A stretch of DNA of 64,000 nt, taken from assembly GCA_025370055.1 (NCBI GenBank), contig CP073041.1:6604272-6668271 (forward strand), given 5' to 3'. How positions within the stretch are numbered: the stretch's first letter is position 1; the number at the start of each line of letters is the position of its first letter. Source of the DNA: Woronichinia naegeliana WA131. Lineage in GTDB: Bacteria > Cyanobacteriota > Cyanobacteriia > Cyanobacteriales > Microcystaceae. The notes below the pieces were generated by a model. It worked only from the letters and a program-made list of their open reading frames with translations, was not told the DNA's origin and made no database searches. Below, one piece after another: positions 18,483 through 27,973 of this stretch. A program made the translations under genes and the position numbers.

Positions 18483-21239
18483 ATGCCTTTAAGTTGGAAT
18501 GAAATTAAAAGTCGGGCGATCGCCTTTCAGAAGGAATGGGAAGGGGAGAGTTCCGAAAAAGCGGAGTCTCAATCCTTTTGGAATGAGTTTTTTAATGTGT
18601 TTGGTATTTCACGACGACGGGTCGCTAGTTTTGAGCAACCTATAAAAAAAGTAGATAAAAAGCAGGGTTTTATTGATTTGTTATGGAAAGGAACTATTTT
18701 AATTGAGCATAAGTCACGGGGTAAAAGTTTAGAGAAAGCAACCCAACAGGCTAAGGATTATTTTCCTAATTTAAAGAAGCATGAGTTACCTCGCTATATT
18801 TTAGTGTCAGATTTTCAACGGTTTAGACTGTGTGATTATGATTCGGATAATTATACAGAATTTGAGTTAAGTGATTTTGTTCAAAATGTTCATTTATTTG
18901 ATTTTATTGCAGGTTATGAAAAACGGGTTTATAAGGATAGCGATCCTGTTAATATTAAAGCGGCTGAGTTAATGGGAAGATTCCATGATCGCCTCAAGGA
19001 AGTTGGTTATACGGGGCATGATTTGGAAGTTTATCTAGTGCGATTATTGTTTTGTTTGTTTGCCGATGATACTGGTATTTTTAATAAGGTTATTTTCTGG
19101 GAGTACATTGATTTGCATACAAAAGAGGATGGTAGTGATTTGGCGATGCACATTGCTTCCATTTTTCAGGTTTTAAATACACCAAAGGAAAAGCGATTAA
19201 AAAATTTAGATGAAAATTTAACCCAATTTCCCTATGTGAATGGCAAGTTATTTGAGGAGTCGTTACCCCTCGCGGCTTTTGATAGCAAGATGCGAGAAAT
19301 GTTATTAGAGGCTTGTGCTTTTGATTGGGGACAAATTTCGCCAGCTATTTTTGGTTCTATGTTTCAAGCTGTAATGAATCCGAAGGAGCGGCGTAATTTA
19401 GGAGCGCATTATACTTCTGAGAAAAATATTCAAAAGGTGATTAAGCCCTTATTTTTGGATGATTTATATGCAGAATTTGAAAAGATTAAGTCTAATCAAA
19501 ATAAGTTACAGGAATTTCATAAAAAGATTGCTAGTTTATATTTTCTTGATCCTGCCTGTGGCTGTGGCAATTTTTTAATTATTACCTATCGGGAGTTACG
19601 GGATTTAGAAATATTAGTCTTGAAAGAGTTAAATAAAAATGGGCAATTATGGACAAATGTTAGTGCAATTATTCAGGTGGATGTGGATCAGTTTGCGGGC
19701 ATTGAATACGATGAGTTTGCGGTACGGGTAGCCGAGGTGGCAATGTGGTTAATTGATCACCAGATGAATATGAAGGTGAGCAATACTTTTGGCCAGTATT
19801 TTGTGCGTTTGCCATTAAAGAAAGCGGCGAAGATTGTTAATGGAAATGCGTTACGAATTGATTGGACAGAGATTGTGTCAAAGGAGAAGCTCAATTTTAT
19901 TTTAGGGAATCCCCCCTTTGTGGGGAAACATTTACAAAATGCTGCTCAAAAGGCTGACATGAATCATGTTTTAGGGGGTGTCAAAGGAGCAGGGGTTTTA
20001 GATTATGTAACGGCATGGTATATCAAAGCGGCTGAATTTATTCAAAACACTTTAATCCGTTGCGCTTTAGTTAGCACCAATTCTATTTCTCAGGGTGAAC
20101 AAGTTGGGATTCTTTGGCAAGAGCTTTATAAAAACTATAAAATTAAAATTCATTTTGCCCATCGTACTTTTAGCTGGAGTAACGAAGCAAAAGGGAACGC
20201 CGCAGTTCATTGTGTGATTATTGGTTTTGGCGTACAAGATATTGAGAATAAACGTATTTTTGATTATGCTGATATTAAAGGAGAAGCAACAGAGAAAAAA
20301 GCTAAAAATATTAATCCATATTTAACAGAAGGAAATGATTTAATCATTTTAAAAAAAATAAAACCCATTTGTAACGTGCCTGAAATGATCAAAGGCAGCC
20401 AACCTACAGATGGTGGTAATCTTCTAATGAATGACGAAGAAAAAGAACAGTATATCCGACAAGAACCTGATGGAAAAAAATTCATTAAGCTTTTTATTTC
20501 TGCTGATGAGTTTCTGAATAATAAAAGACGCTGGTGTTTTTGGTTAATAGAGATACAGCCTAAAGAATTGAAGCAGTTGCCCTTATTATTAAAAAGAGTA
20601 GAAGCTGTTAAAGAAATGCGTTTGGCTAGTTCTAAAGTTGCAACAATTAAATGGGCACAGTTCCCAACCTTATTTACTGAAGATAGGCAACCTACAACTG
20701 ATTATGTATTAGTACCTAGAGTTTCATCAGAAAATAGAAAATATATTCCACTAGGCTTTTTCAATAGAAATATAATAGTTAGTGATACCTGTATTGCAAT
20801 TCCAAGTGGTAGTATTTATCTCTTTGGTCTGTTAACTTCTGAAATGCACATGACTTGGGTTAAATATGTTTGCGGACGTTTAGAAAGTCGCTTTCGTTAT
20901 TCCAATACAATTGTATATAACAATTATCCCTTTCCTGAAGCTCTCACCGATAAACAAAAACAAACCGTCGAAACCTGTGCTCAAGCAGTGCTGGATACCA
21001 GAGCTAAATATCCTGACAGTAGCCTTGCTAATTTATACGATCGCTTAACCATGCCTCCCGATCTAATCAAAGCTCACCAAAAACTCGATAAAGCCGTTGA
21101 TTTATGTTATCGTCCCCAACCCTTTACCAGTGAATTAAACCGCATTGAATATCTCTTTGAACTCTACGAAAAATTAATGGCTCCCTTACTCCCCACCGCC
21201 AAACAAACACGAAAAAAACGCCCCAAGGCAAAATCCTAA
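18483..21239 (+). CDS. MmeI-like type IIG/IIL restriction-modification enzyme
   Basis: 918 residues combining nuclease and adenine methyltransferase in one chain, as in MmeI. The N-terminal PD-(D/E)XK site is visible: D65-X9-E75-H-K77 (FIDLLWKGTILIEHKS), the same spacing as MmeI D70-X9-EXK. A helical spacer follows, with GAHYTSEKNI leading into the methyltransferase: SAM motif I DPACGCGNFL near 355 and catalytic motif IV NPPF near 476. The target-recognition region is about 600-800 and a helical C-tail ends in a basic cluster. Both activities appear intact. Recognition sequence cannot be read from the protein. It is immediately followed by the AAA/HNH pair. Confidence 0.9.
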   Translation: MPLSWNEIKSRAIAFQKEWEGESSEKAESQSFWNEFFNVFGISRRRVASFEQPIKKVDKKQGFIDLLWKGTILIEHKSRGKSLEKATQQAKDYFPNLKKHELPRYILVSDFQRFRLCDYDSDNYTEFELSDFVQNVHLFDFIAGYEKRVYKDSDPVNIKAAELMGRFHDRLKEVGYTGHDLEVYLVRLLFCLFADDTGIFNKVIFWEYIDLHTKEDGSDLAMHIASIFQVLNTPKEKRLKNLDENLTQFPYVNGKLFEESLPLAAFDSKMREMLLEACAFDWGQISPAIFGSMFQAVMNPKERRNLGAHYTSEKNIQKVIKPLFLDDLYAEFEKIKSNQNKLQEFHKKIASLYFLDPACGCGNFLIITYRELRDLEILVLKELNKNGQLWTNVSAIIQVDVDQFAGIEYDEFAVRVAEVAMWLIDHQMNMKVSNTFGQYFVRLPLKKAAKIVNGNALRIDWTEIVSKEKLNFILGNPPFVGKHLQNAAQKADMNHVLGGVKGAGVLDYVTAWYIKAAEFIQNTLIRCALVSTNSISQGEQVGILWQELYKNYKIKIHFAHRTFSWSNEAKGNAAVHCVIIGFGVQDIENKRIFDYADIKGEATEKKAKNINPYLTEGNDLIILKKIKPICNVPEMIKGSQPTDGGNLLMNDEEKEQYIRQEPDGKKFIKLFISADEFLNNKRRWCFWLIEIQPKELKQLPLLLKRVEAVKEMRLASSKVATIKWAQFPTLFTEDRQPTTDYVLVPRVSSENRKYIPLGFFNRNIIVSDTCIAIPSGSIYLFGLLTSEMHMTWVKYVCGRLESRFRYSNTIVYNNYPFPEALTDKQKQTVETCAQAVLDTRAKYPDSSLANLYDRLTMPPDLIKAHQKLDKAVDLCYRPQPFTSELNRIEYLFELYEKLMAPLLPTAKQTRKKRPKAKS

Positions 21240-21273
21240 AATAACCGCGATCAAAAATAAGGATTACTTAAAA

Positions 21274-22389
21274 ATGCTCAAAGCAATTCATCTTAAAAAT
21301 GTTGGCCCCGCTCCTGAAATTACTCTAGACTGTGCCTCTCGACTCAATATTTTAACAGGAGATAATGGACTCGGTAAAACCTTTTTACTCGATATTATCT
21401 GGTGGTGTCTTAACGGACAACAAGGGAAAAATCCTGTAAATTTTCATCAAAAACAAGAAAACAATACAGAAATCAAATCTCAAATCTTATCCCAAGAAAA
21501 CCTCGTTATTTATAGTCGAGTTGACGGTGGCTTTTCTGTTTATATGCCCTATAGAGATAAATATTTTAATCTTTCTAATGATGAAGTTTGGAATGGCCGT
21601 AGAAAAGGCAATAAAGTCACTTGTTATGGATTGATTGACGATTGGATAAAATGGCAAAATCAACCTGATCAAACTAACTTTAACTTGCTATCAAAAGTCA
21701 TTAAACGACTTTCCGCAACGGACGAACAAATTGAAATTGGCCTACCGACCCGTACCTCTTTAATAGATATTAGAGATATTCCCACCATTAAATTACCCTA
21801 TGAAACGATTCCTGTCACCCATGCTTCGGCTGGAATCAAACGCATTTTAAGTTTAGCCTATATTTTAGTTTGGGTACAATCAGAAAACCTGATCACCTCA
21901 AAATTATTAAAAGAAGAACCTGCCCATCAACTAATTTTTTTAATGGATGAAACCGAAGCCCATTTACATCCTCGCTGGCAAAGAACTATCCTTCCTGCAA
22001 TCTTAAACGTTATTGAAGGACTACAGGATAAAATGACTGTTCAAGCCTTTATTACCACCCATTCTCCCCTGGTCTTAGCTTCCGTTGAACCTATTTTTGA
22101 TGCAGAACAAGATAAATTATTTTTATTTGAACTCAATCAAAAAGAAGTCAACTTAAATGAAATTCCCTGGGCAAAACAAGGCGATGTTATTGGTTGGCTA
22201 ACTTCAGAAATTTTTGGACTCAAACAGGCTCGATCCAAAGAAGCAGAGCAAGCGATCGAAGCCGCCCAAGCCTGGATGAGAAAAGATGATATGAGTCAAT
22301 TTCCAGAAAACTTAAACACAAAAGAAAAGATTCATCAACAATTGCTTAAACTCTTACCTGGTCACGACCCTTTTTCCCCCGTTGGATAG
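21274..22389 (+). CDS. AAA family ATPase (PtuA/OLD-like)
   Basis: 371 residues, SMC/ABC-like ATPase of the AAA_15/AAA_21 type: Walker A LTGDNGLGKTFLLDIIWW near 28-45, a signature-like SAGIKRILSLAYI near 187-199, Walker B LIFLMDETEAHLHP near 223-236, and the H-loop ITTHSPLVLAS. Such ATPases paired with an HNH nuclease form Septu (PtuA/PtuB) and retron Ec78 effectors. It lacks a TOPRIM domain, so it is not an OLD nuclease. It starts 34 bases after the restriction gene and 23 bases before the HNH-like gene, suggesting one defence operon. No reverse transcriptase is near. Confidence 0.85.
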   Translation: MLKAIHLKNVGPAPEITLDCASRLNILTGDNGLGKTFLLDIIWWCLNGQQGKNPVNFHQKQENNTEIKSQILSQENLVIYSRVDGGFSVYMPYRDKYFNLSNDEVWNGRRKGNKVTCYGLIDDWIKWQNQPDQTNFNLLSKVIKRLSATDEQIEIGLPTRTSLIDIRDIPTIKLPYETIPVTHASAGIKRILSLAYILVWVQSENLITSKLLKEEPAHQLIFLMDETEAHLHPRWQRTILPAILNVIEGLQDKMTVQAFITTHSPLVLASVEPIFDAEQDKLFLFELNQKEVNLNEIPWAKQGDVIGWLTSEIFGLKQARSKEAEQAIEAAQAWMRKDDMSQFPENLNTKEKIHQQLLKLLPGHDPFSPVG

Positions 22390-22412
22390 TCAGAATGGAG
22401 GCCGAAGATTAA

Positions 22413-22910
22413 ATGCAGAAATTTATTCCGATTCCTGAACCTACCGAATTTGATCAAAAATGTCGTCAAAAGGGCAATACTTGGTTGGCAGAGCATCCTG
22501 ATACAAAACGCCCCAGAGATTACTGGTCTCCCTTTAAAGCAGACTTAGCCAAAGGCTTTAATAACTTGTGTGGCTACTCCGTCATGTATGAACCCATTGG
22601 CACAGTTGACCACTTTCTATCTTGTCATAATTACCGTCATTTAAGCTATGAATGGTCTAATTATCGCTATGCAGCAGGCTGGATTAATAGTAGTAAAAAA
22701 GACTTAGACGATCGCCTACTTGATCCCTTTGAAGTTGAAGATACTTGGTTTGAAATTATATTGCCATCTTTGCAATTAGTGTTAACCGATAAAGTCCCTA
22801 AAGAGCAACGCCTAAAAGCTCAATTTACCCTGCAACATCTAGGTTTAGATTACAATGAAAGAATCCTACATCAACGCGAAGAATGGTTTAGAATGTATGA
22901 ACAAGGTTAG
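22413..22910 (+). CDS. HNH-like nuclease (PtuB-like), ends at an in-frame amber codon
   Basis: 165 residues. The core LCGYSVMYEPIGTVDHFLS, then SYEWSNYRYAAGWINSSKKD, matches the HNH pattern in which VDHF holds the catalytic His and W.N...W.N..K the rest; the zinc-knuckle cysteines seen in many PtuB proteins are reduced to single Cys residues. It probably is the effector nuclease of the upstream AAA ATPase. The frame continues after the TAG (22908-22910) for 24 more codons of protein-like sequence (LDGLAKKAPLIARAIEKQKI) to a TAA at 22983-22985, so the full-length form may have been about 190 residues. The product is either recently truncated or naturally short. Confidence 0.7.
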   Translation: MQKFIPIPEPTEFDQKCRQKGNTWLAEHPDTKRPRDYWSPFKADLAKGFNNLCGYSVMYEPIGTVDHFLSCHNYRHLSYEWSNYRYAAGWINSSKKDLDDRLLDPFEVEDTWFEIILPSLQLVLTDKVPKEQRLKAQFTLQHLGLDYNERILHQREEWFRMYEQG

Positions 22911-23009
22911 ATAACCCTAGATGGTTTAGCTAAAAAAGCTCCCTTGATTGCTCGTGCTATTGAAAAACAAAAGATTAACCCCTAAATTCTAAACAGGGAG
23001 AGGAACCAA

Positions 23010-23666
23010 ATGGTCGCTCAATTAACAACAATTCATTACCCTGAAAGTGACGGTAAACCAATGGCTGATAATACCAAACAATTTCACTGGATTACGGTCA
23101 TTAAACAAAATTTGGATTGCCTCTTTGCCCAAGACCCCCAAATTTTTATTGCAGGAGATTTATTTTGGTATCCAGTGGAAGGTCGTCCTAATATTGTTAC
23201 AGCTCCCGATGTTTTAGTGGTATTTGGCAGGCTAAAAGGCGATCGCGGTTCCTATAAACAATGGGAAGAAAATAATATCGCGCCTCAAGTTGTGTTTGAG
23301 ATTTTATCGCCATCAAATAGTAAAACAGAAATGGAGAAAAAGCTCATTTTTTATGATCGTTACGGCGTAGATGAATATTATATTTATGATCCAGACCGCC
23401 AACAATTAGAGGGATGGTTGCGGGGAGATAATGACAGTTTAGAAAATATTCCTACCATCTTTAATTGGGTTAGTCCTCGTTTAGGAATACGTTTCGAGCA
23501 ATCGGAGCAGGAGTTAAAACTTTATCGTCCTGATGGTACGCCTTTTCATTCCTATAATGAGATAAATAGCTTGTTATTAGAAGAGCGTCAACGAGCCGAT
23601 CGCCTGGAGGCTTTATTAAATCAATACCGTAATCAGTTTGGGGATTTGGAGTATCCTGAAACCTAG
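23010..23666 (+). CDS. Uma2 family endonuclease-like protein (copy 2)
   Basis: 218 residues, almost the same as the protein encoded at 17723 through residue 140 (same APDVLVVFGR.KGDRGSYKQW and YGVDEYYIYDPDR), then more divergent, and with a shorter C-terminal coiled coil. DNA similarity includes the upstream AAACAGGGAG ribosome binding box and the downstream HIP1 site. It appears to be a segmental duplicate, in direct orientation, 5.3 kb from copy 1. Both look intact. Confidence 0.85.
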   Translation: MVAQLTTIHYPESDGKPMADNTKQFHWITVIKQNLDCLFAQDPQIFIAGDLFWYPVEGRPNIVTAPDVLVVFGRLKGDRGSYKQWEENNIAPQVVFEILSPSNSKTEMEKKLIFYDRYGVDEYYIYDPDRQQLEGWLRGDNDSLENIPTIFNWVSPRLGIRFEQSEQELKLYRPDGTPFHSYNEINSLLLEERQRADRLEALLNQYRNQFGDLEYPET

Positions 23667-24116
23667 TTGAAACGCAATTGAAACCGCGATCGCCGCCTTC
23701 CAAGAGAAAACTATGGTGTTAAGAATGGCAGTCCTGTTAATTCTGAAATAAACATTTGTGGAGGTTCATTGCTTATTGTCGTCCCCCCAAAAGTCTGCAA
23801 TTTTCTTAGAGGTGGCGTTACTGGCTTCTGCTGAACCGAACTCAGGTTAAAAATAGGCAAAAAAAAGCGGTTAGTGATTGAATGCTGATCAATTCCTAAC
23901 CCAGGTGTCTTTCAAACACCCCGCTTATTTGAATCCTGCTTTATATTATCTATGAATCCATCGTTTGGTGCTACTGTATGTATCACGGTTCAGATGTGAT
24001 TGTGATCACAGCACATTCAAAGAAGCTAGGATTTAAGCATTGGTAGAGATGCCCCTGATCTTGATTTCGGATGCTTGCCCAATCTTGACTCTTTTTAGTA
24101 CATTGCGACTTAAATT
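23667..24116. other. Gap without a recognisable gene
   Basis: About 450 bases between the Uma2 gene and the HTH gene. I see one HIP1 site at its start and a small hairpin (GGTGT...ACACC at 23904-23920) but no credible coding frame or RNA. Confidence 0.5.
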
Positions 24117-24548
24117 TTATTGAAAAATGATCTCTGGTTTAACCACTAAATTTAAGGCTTTTTGAACCTCTAATAATTTGGTGAAACTTGCACCAGCGTA
24201 AAGATTTGCTTCATCCCGTTGTACCTGCTGTGGTTTGACGTGCAAAAGTTCTGCCAATTTTTCTTGGGTTAAGCCTCGTACAATACGGGCCTTGATTAGG
24301 GCTTGGGGTAACTCATGGAAAGATTCTAGGGTTAGTTGCTCGACGTTCCCTTTTTGTAGGGACTCATATTCAGCAATTTCTTCTTTAAATTCTTCAATAA
24401 AACTTTCTCTTGAATCAAGATGGGCTTTATAGCGGAGTTGCTCATTACGAGTAGTCGGTAGAGCAAGCTTTTTTAATTCAGCAACCGACTCTTCAAACTC
24501 TTTGAGCTTGGCTTTCGTAATTCGGTATTGACGTTCGTTTTGGATCAT
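24117..24548 (-). CDS. XRE-family HTH antitoxin-like protein
   Basis: 143 residues. An N-terminal charged coiled coil (RITKAKLKEFEESVAELKKL) leads to a C-terminal HTH: VRGLTQEKLAELLHVKPQQV is the Cro/C1-type helix-turn-helix, near residues 90-110. This helical-then-HTH layout is that of HigA-like/MqsA-like antitoxins. It lies 54 bases downstream of a nucleotidyltransferase-like gene on the same strand, forming a plausible TA pair. Confidence 0.7.
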   Translation of the reverse strand: MIQNERQYRITKAKLKEFEESVAELKKLALPTTRNEQLRYKAHLDSRESFIEEFKEEIAEYESLQKGNVEQLTLESFHELPQALIKARIVRGLTQEKLAELLHVKPQQVQRDEANLYAGASFTKLLEVQKALNLVVKPEIIFQ

Positions 24549-24602
24549 GATGAATCTATTAGAAAATAAAGGTTATAAAACATTGAATAAATTTTTCCTT
24601 AC

Positions 24603-25046
24603 TTACAGGTCAATCGCGATAATTCCTTTGGCATTTCCTCTGACTTTATCTTTTTGAAAAAACGCCAAATAATCTTCAAAGAAATGAAGATCAGCAATAT
24701 CACTAGCAAGGAATAGTTCGCCCCCATATTTGGCTTTTTGGGCGGCGCGTTGGTTTTTAAAATCGAGTAAAACTGGGTCTATTTCTGCTAATTTTTCAAG
24801 ATCAACAGTCTCATCTGCCCAGCAAACATCAAAATCGCCTGGGAATTCTTTATTCGTAGCAAAACTTCCACCGATATAAATGCGGGGACAGCCAACCTGT
24901 TTTAAGGATTCGCAAGCCAGTTTTAAGCCAGACAATAATTCTTGACGGCGAGGATTGAAAGCCAGTATTTCTTTAACTTCTTGCCAGGTGGCCAGATGAA
25001 TTCCTGCGGGTAAATTCCCGTGCGTATCGAAAGTCGGAAGAGACAT
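24603..25046 (-). CDS. Nucleotidyltransferase-like protein (DUF6932-like)
   Basis: 147 residues from the ATG at 25046 (MSLPTFDTHGNLPAGIH). The segment IYIGGSFATNKEFPGDFDVCW has the GS...D.D signature of polymerase-beta-type nucleotidyltransferases, with the two metal-binding acidic residues in DFD. The LPAGIH.ATW N-terminal motif is common to the DUF6932 group. Paired with the HTH gene downstream; nucleotidyltransferase toxins with HTH or HEPN partners are a known TA theme (MNT/HEPN, AbiEii), so a toxin role is inferred only. Confidence 0.65.
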   Translation of the reverse strand: MSLPTFDTHGNLPAGIHLATWQEVKEILAFNPRRQELLSGLKLACESLKQVGCPRIYIGGSFATNKEFPGDFDVCWADETVDLEKLAEIDPVLLDFKNQRAAQKAKYGGELFLASDIADLHFFEDYLAFFQKDKVRGNAKGIIAIDL

Positions 25047-25276
25047 CGAAGAAATCTCCAACAGTTAATAAATTGAATAAATGTAATTGCGAACATGGTT
25101 GATATTCTTCCTTGATACTTGAAGACTCAATTGTAACACAACATTTTTGTTTTGTCAATCCGTCGCGTAGGGTTTCCCCAATCCGAAACCGCGATCGCCT
25201 GCCACCGTAACGAGAATGGAAGGATCGGAGTAAAAACCATTACAATAGATTAAGATTTCTGACCTGTGCAGCCAAA

Positions 25277-27091
25277 ATGACCGACGTTCCTGTTTCCCGC
25301 ATTCGTAACTTTTCCATCATTGCCCACATTGATCACGGCAAATCTACCCTGGCGGATCGGATGTTGCAAATTACGGGAACCGTTCAACAGCGAGAAATGA
25401 AAGAGCAGTTCCTCGATAACATGGACTTGGAACGGGAGCGGGGCATTACCATTAAGCTTCAGGCCGCTCGCATGAACTACAAAGCCAGGGATGGTCAGGA
25501 CTATGTTTTGAACCTAATTGACACCCCCGGCCACGTTGACTTTTCTTACGAAGTGTCGCGTTCTTTAGCTGCCTGTGAAGGAGCTTTGTTGGTAGTAGAT
25601 TCCACCCAGGGCGTAGAAGCCCAAACCCTCGCCAATGTCTATTTAGCGTTAGAAAATAACCTCGAAATTATCCCCGTTTTAAATAAAATTGATTTGCCCA
25701 GTGCCGAACCCGAAAGAATCGCGGCAGAGATTGAAGAACTCGTTGGTTTGGATTGTAGCCAGGTGGTGAAAGCTTCTGCCAAAGCGGGTATCGGTATTGA
25801 CGATATTTTAGAATCCATTGTGCATCTAGTTCCGCCGCCGCCGGATACCGTTGATCACCCCCTACGCGCTCTTATTTTTGATAGTTATTATGATGCTTAT
25901 CGAGGGGTGATTGTTTATTTTCGGGTCATGGACGGACGGGTTAAAAAAGGCGATAAAGTGCGTTTAATGGCTTCGGAAAAAGAATATGTGATTGATGAAT
26001 TGGGAATATTATCGCCGACTCAAATTCAAGTGGAAGAACTCCATGCGGGGGAAGTGGGTTATTTTGCGGCGGCCATTAAGGCAGTAGGCGATGCGCGAGT
26101 AGGCGATACCATTACCCTAGCAAATCAACCGGCGGCAGAACCCTTACCTGGTTATACTGAGGCCAATCCGATGGTGTTTTGTGGGCTATTTCCCATTGAT
26201 GCCGATCAATATCCCGACTTGCGTGATGCCTTAGAAAAATTAAAATTAAATGATGCGGCTTTGTCCTACGAACCAGAAACGTCAAGCGCGATGGGTTTTG
26301 GTTTTCGTTGTGGATTTTTGGGTTTGCTGCACATGGAAATTGTCCAGGAACGTTTAGAACGGGAATATAATTTAGACCTAATTACCACCGCGCCTTCGGT
26401 CATTTATCGCGTTACCACTTTAGATGGGGAAGTGATCGAAATTGATAATCCCAGTGCCTTACCAGACATTCAAAAACGCACAAAAATTGAAGAACCCTAC
26501 ATTAAAGTAGAAATGATTACGCCTGAAACCTATGTAGGGACTTTGATGGAATTGTGTCAGGGACGGCGGGGCGTTTTTAAAGATATGCACTACTTCACTA
26601 AAAGTCGCACCGCTTTAGTTTATGAATTACCCTTAGCAGAAGTGGTAACAGACTTTTTTGATCAGTTAAAATCCCGCACTAAGGGCTATGCCAGTATGGA
26701 ATACCAATTAATTGGTTATCGGGAAAATAATCTGGTTAAATTAGATATTTTGGTTAATGGCGATGGAGTGGATGCGTTGGCGATTATTACCCATCGGGAT
26801 AAGGCCTATTATGTGGGTCGGGCAATGGTGGAAAAACTCAAAGAGTTAATTCCTCGTCATCAATTTAAGGTTCCCATTCAAGCAGCGATCGGGGCAAAGA
26901 TTATTGCTAGTGAACATATTGCGGCTTTACGGAAAGATGTTTTAGCAAAATGTTATGGAGGGGATATTTCCCGCAAGAAAAAGTTACTCCAGAAACAAGC
27001 TAAGGGTAAAAAACGGATGAAGGCGATCGGAACTGTTGATGTTCCCCAGGAAGCTTTTATGGCGGTTTTAAAATTAGATCAACAAACTTGA
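25277..27091 (+). CDS. lepA: Elongation factor 4 (back-translocating GTPase)
   Basis: 604 residues, translational GTPase acting on the ribosome under stress. G1 motif [14 protein letters not shown] near 16-29, G3 DTPGHVDF, G4 NKID, then EF-G-like domains II, III and V and the LepA-specific C-terminal domain ([36 protein letters not shown]). Length is normal. The upstream gap shows only HIP1 and promoter DNA. Confidence 0.97.
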   Translation: MTDVPVSRIRNFSIIAHIDHGKSTLADRMLQITGTVQQREMKEQFLDNMDLERERGITIKLQAARMNYKARDGQDYVLNLIDTPGHVDFSYEVSRSLAACEGALLVVDSTQGVEAQTLANVYLALENNLEIIPVLNKIDLPSAEPERIAAEIEELVGLDCSQVVKASAKAGIGIDDILESIVHLVPPPPDTVDHPLRALIFDSYYDAYRGVIVYFRVMDGRVKKGDKVRLMASEKEYVIDELGILSPTQIQVEELHAGEVGYFAAAIKAVGDARVGDTITLANQPAAEPLPGYTEANPMVFCGLFPIDADQYPDLRDALEKLKLNDAALSYEPETSSAMGFGFRCGFLGLLHMEIVQERLEREYNLDLITTAPSVIYRVTTLDGEVIEIDNPSALPDIQKRTKIEEPYIKVEMITPETYVGTLMELCQGRRGVFKDMHYFTKSRTALVYELPLAEVVTDFFDQLKSRTKGYASMEYQLIGYRENNLVKLDILVNGDGVDALAIITHRDKAYYVGRAMVEKLKELIPRHQFKVPIQAAIGAKIIASEHIAALRKDVLAKCYGGDISRKKKLLQKQAKGKKRMKAIGTVDVPQEAFMAVLKLDQQT

Positions 27092-27094
27092 GCT

Positions 27095-27279
27095 TTACAC
27101 GGATATCAACTTAAGGCGGGACAGCTTACCCTGAAAGGTTTTTAGCGTTCGTCCTACAGAGTAAGCCTTACAGCCATTTTCGTTAGTGTCACGAATCTTT
27201 CGCGCTGGGTCAAAGATAAAAAATTGAGCCTTACTGTATAAGGGTTTCAGAAAGCCTAAATCTGGAGCGCGAATAAATA
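27095..27279 (-). pseudogene. Remnant of an uncharacterised gene cut by a MITE
   Basis: The minus strand reads IRAPDLGFLKPLYSKAQFFI, then DPARKIRDTNENGCKAYSVG, to a stop at 27095. It is protein-like and is interrupted at its 5' side by the element at 27280-27489. I do not recognise the family. Confidence 0.35.
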
Positions 27280-27489
27280 GGGCTTGCTGAATAAGGATGA
27301 AATCCTTGCTAGACAATACTTTCAGGCATTTTACAAACGATCAGATGCAAGGTTATGGCATTTGGAGGCTCAAAATCCATGCACTTTGCTGGAAAAATGT
27401 GAGGTAAAACTGGAAACTGATCTCTGAAGTCACCATTTTTCGCGCCCTGTGGCATCTAGGTTCGTTTTGTGGACTTATTCAGCAAGCCC
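27280..27489. mobile_element. 210-base MITE with 6-base target duplication
   Basis: Perfect 16-base terminal inverted repeats GGGCTTGCTGAATAAG at both ends, flanked by the direct repeat TAAATA (27274-27279 and 27490-27495). No transposase inside. A related end piece lies at 53479-53534. Confidence 0.85.
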
Positions 27490-27497
27490 TAAATAAA

Positions 27498-27572
27498 GAC
27501 ACTAATCTCTTTTTTACCTGGCAAAGAGCTTTCCCATTCTTGGTATCCTTGCCCGTTGCTTGTTGTCGTCAT
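27498..27572 (-). pseudogene. 5' fragment of a PD-(D/E)XK family gene
   Basis: Minus-strand reading MTTTSNGQGYQEWESSLPGK, then KEISV, matches the start of the gene at 34852-35397, including its upstream leader and the repeat before it. The body of the gene is missing. Confidence 0.65.
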
Positions 27573-27610
27573 AATCAATTTTTTCCAGTTACATCACCTC
27601 TATTGTAGCC

Positions 27611-27681
27611 CGATCGCTTTTTCTCACTGTGGTTACGGGTCAAGGGATTTGCTGAGGGATGAACAAAAAAGAAGGGCGATC
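27611..27681. repeat. 72-base inter-module repeat (type A), copy
   Basis: Begins CGATCGCTTTTTCTCACTGT, contains TTACGGGTCAAGGGATTTGC and ends AACAAAAAAGAAGGGCGATC. Same family as 36698, 37265, 38050, 38811, 39582 and 46425; partial copies at 28313, 35436, 39507 and 45829. Confidence 0.85.
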
Positions 27682-27685
27682 TCGG

Positions 27686-27973
27686 CTAACTTAATAATTG
27701 TTTTTGTTGATTCATATATTCACGCAAAGCCTGATTAATGTTTGTTTGATAACTCTTACTTTGGGGATGTTGTTTAAACCAGTCAATGAGATCAACATCG
27801 AGACAAAGGGTAATTTGTTGCTGATCAGGGCGGTAAAACATTCCATGTTTAGCATCACTCCAGTCTGTAATCTCTGGGATATCGTCTGTATTAATTTCAT
27901 CATCCGACATCGCAGCTAAAGCTTCAAGTTCAAGCTGCTGTTCGAGGGTGAGATCAGAAATGACCTTCTTCAT
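27686..27973 (-). CDS. brnA: BrnA-type antitoxin
   Basis: 95 residues from the ATG at 27973 (MKKVISDLTLEQQ). The C-terminal half (FYRPDQQQITLCLDVDLIDW, then FKQHP...YQTNINQALREYM) is the ribbon-helix-helix BrnA pattern. The start lies inside the 3' end of brnT, a 20-base overlap typical of translational coupling. It neutralises the BrnT RNase and represses the operon. Confidence 0.85.
   Translation of the reverse strand: MKKVISDLTLEQQLELEALAAMSDDEINTDDIPEITDWSDAKHGMFYRPDQQQITLCLDVDLIDWFKQHPQSKSYQTNINQALREYMNQQKQLLS

Noticed and set aside
21274-22985. Retron Ec78-type system
   Set aside because: The AAA/HNH pair is similar to the retron Ec78 effector, but no reverse transcriptase or msr/msd-like RNA is nearby.
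27556-27738. Short plus-strand frame at the start of the TA array
   Set aside because: It covers the type A repeat and runs antisense to brnA; no support as a gene.
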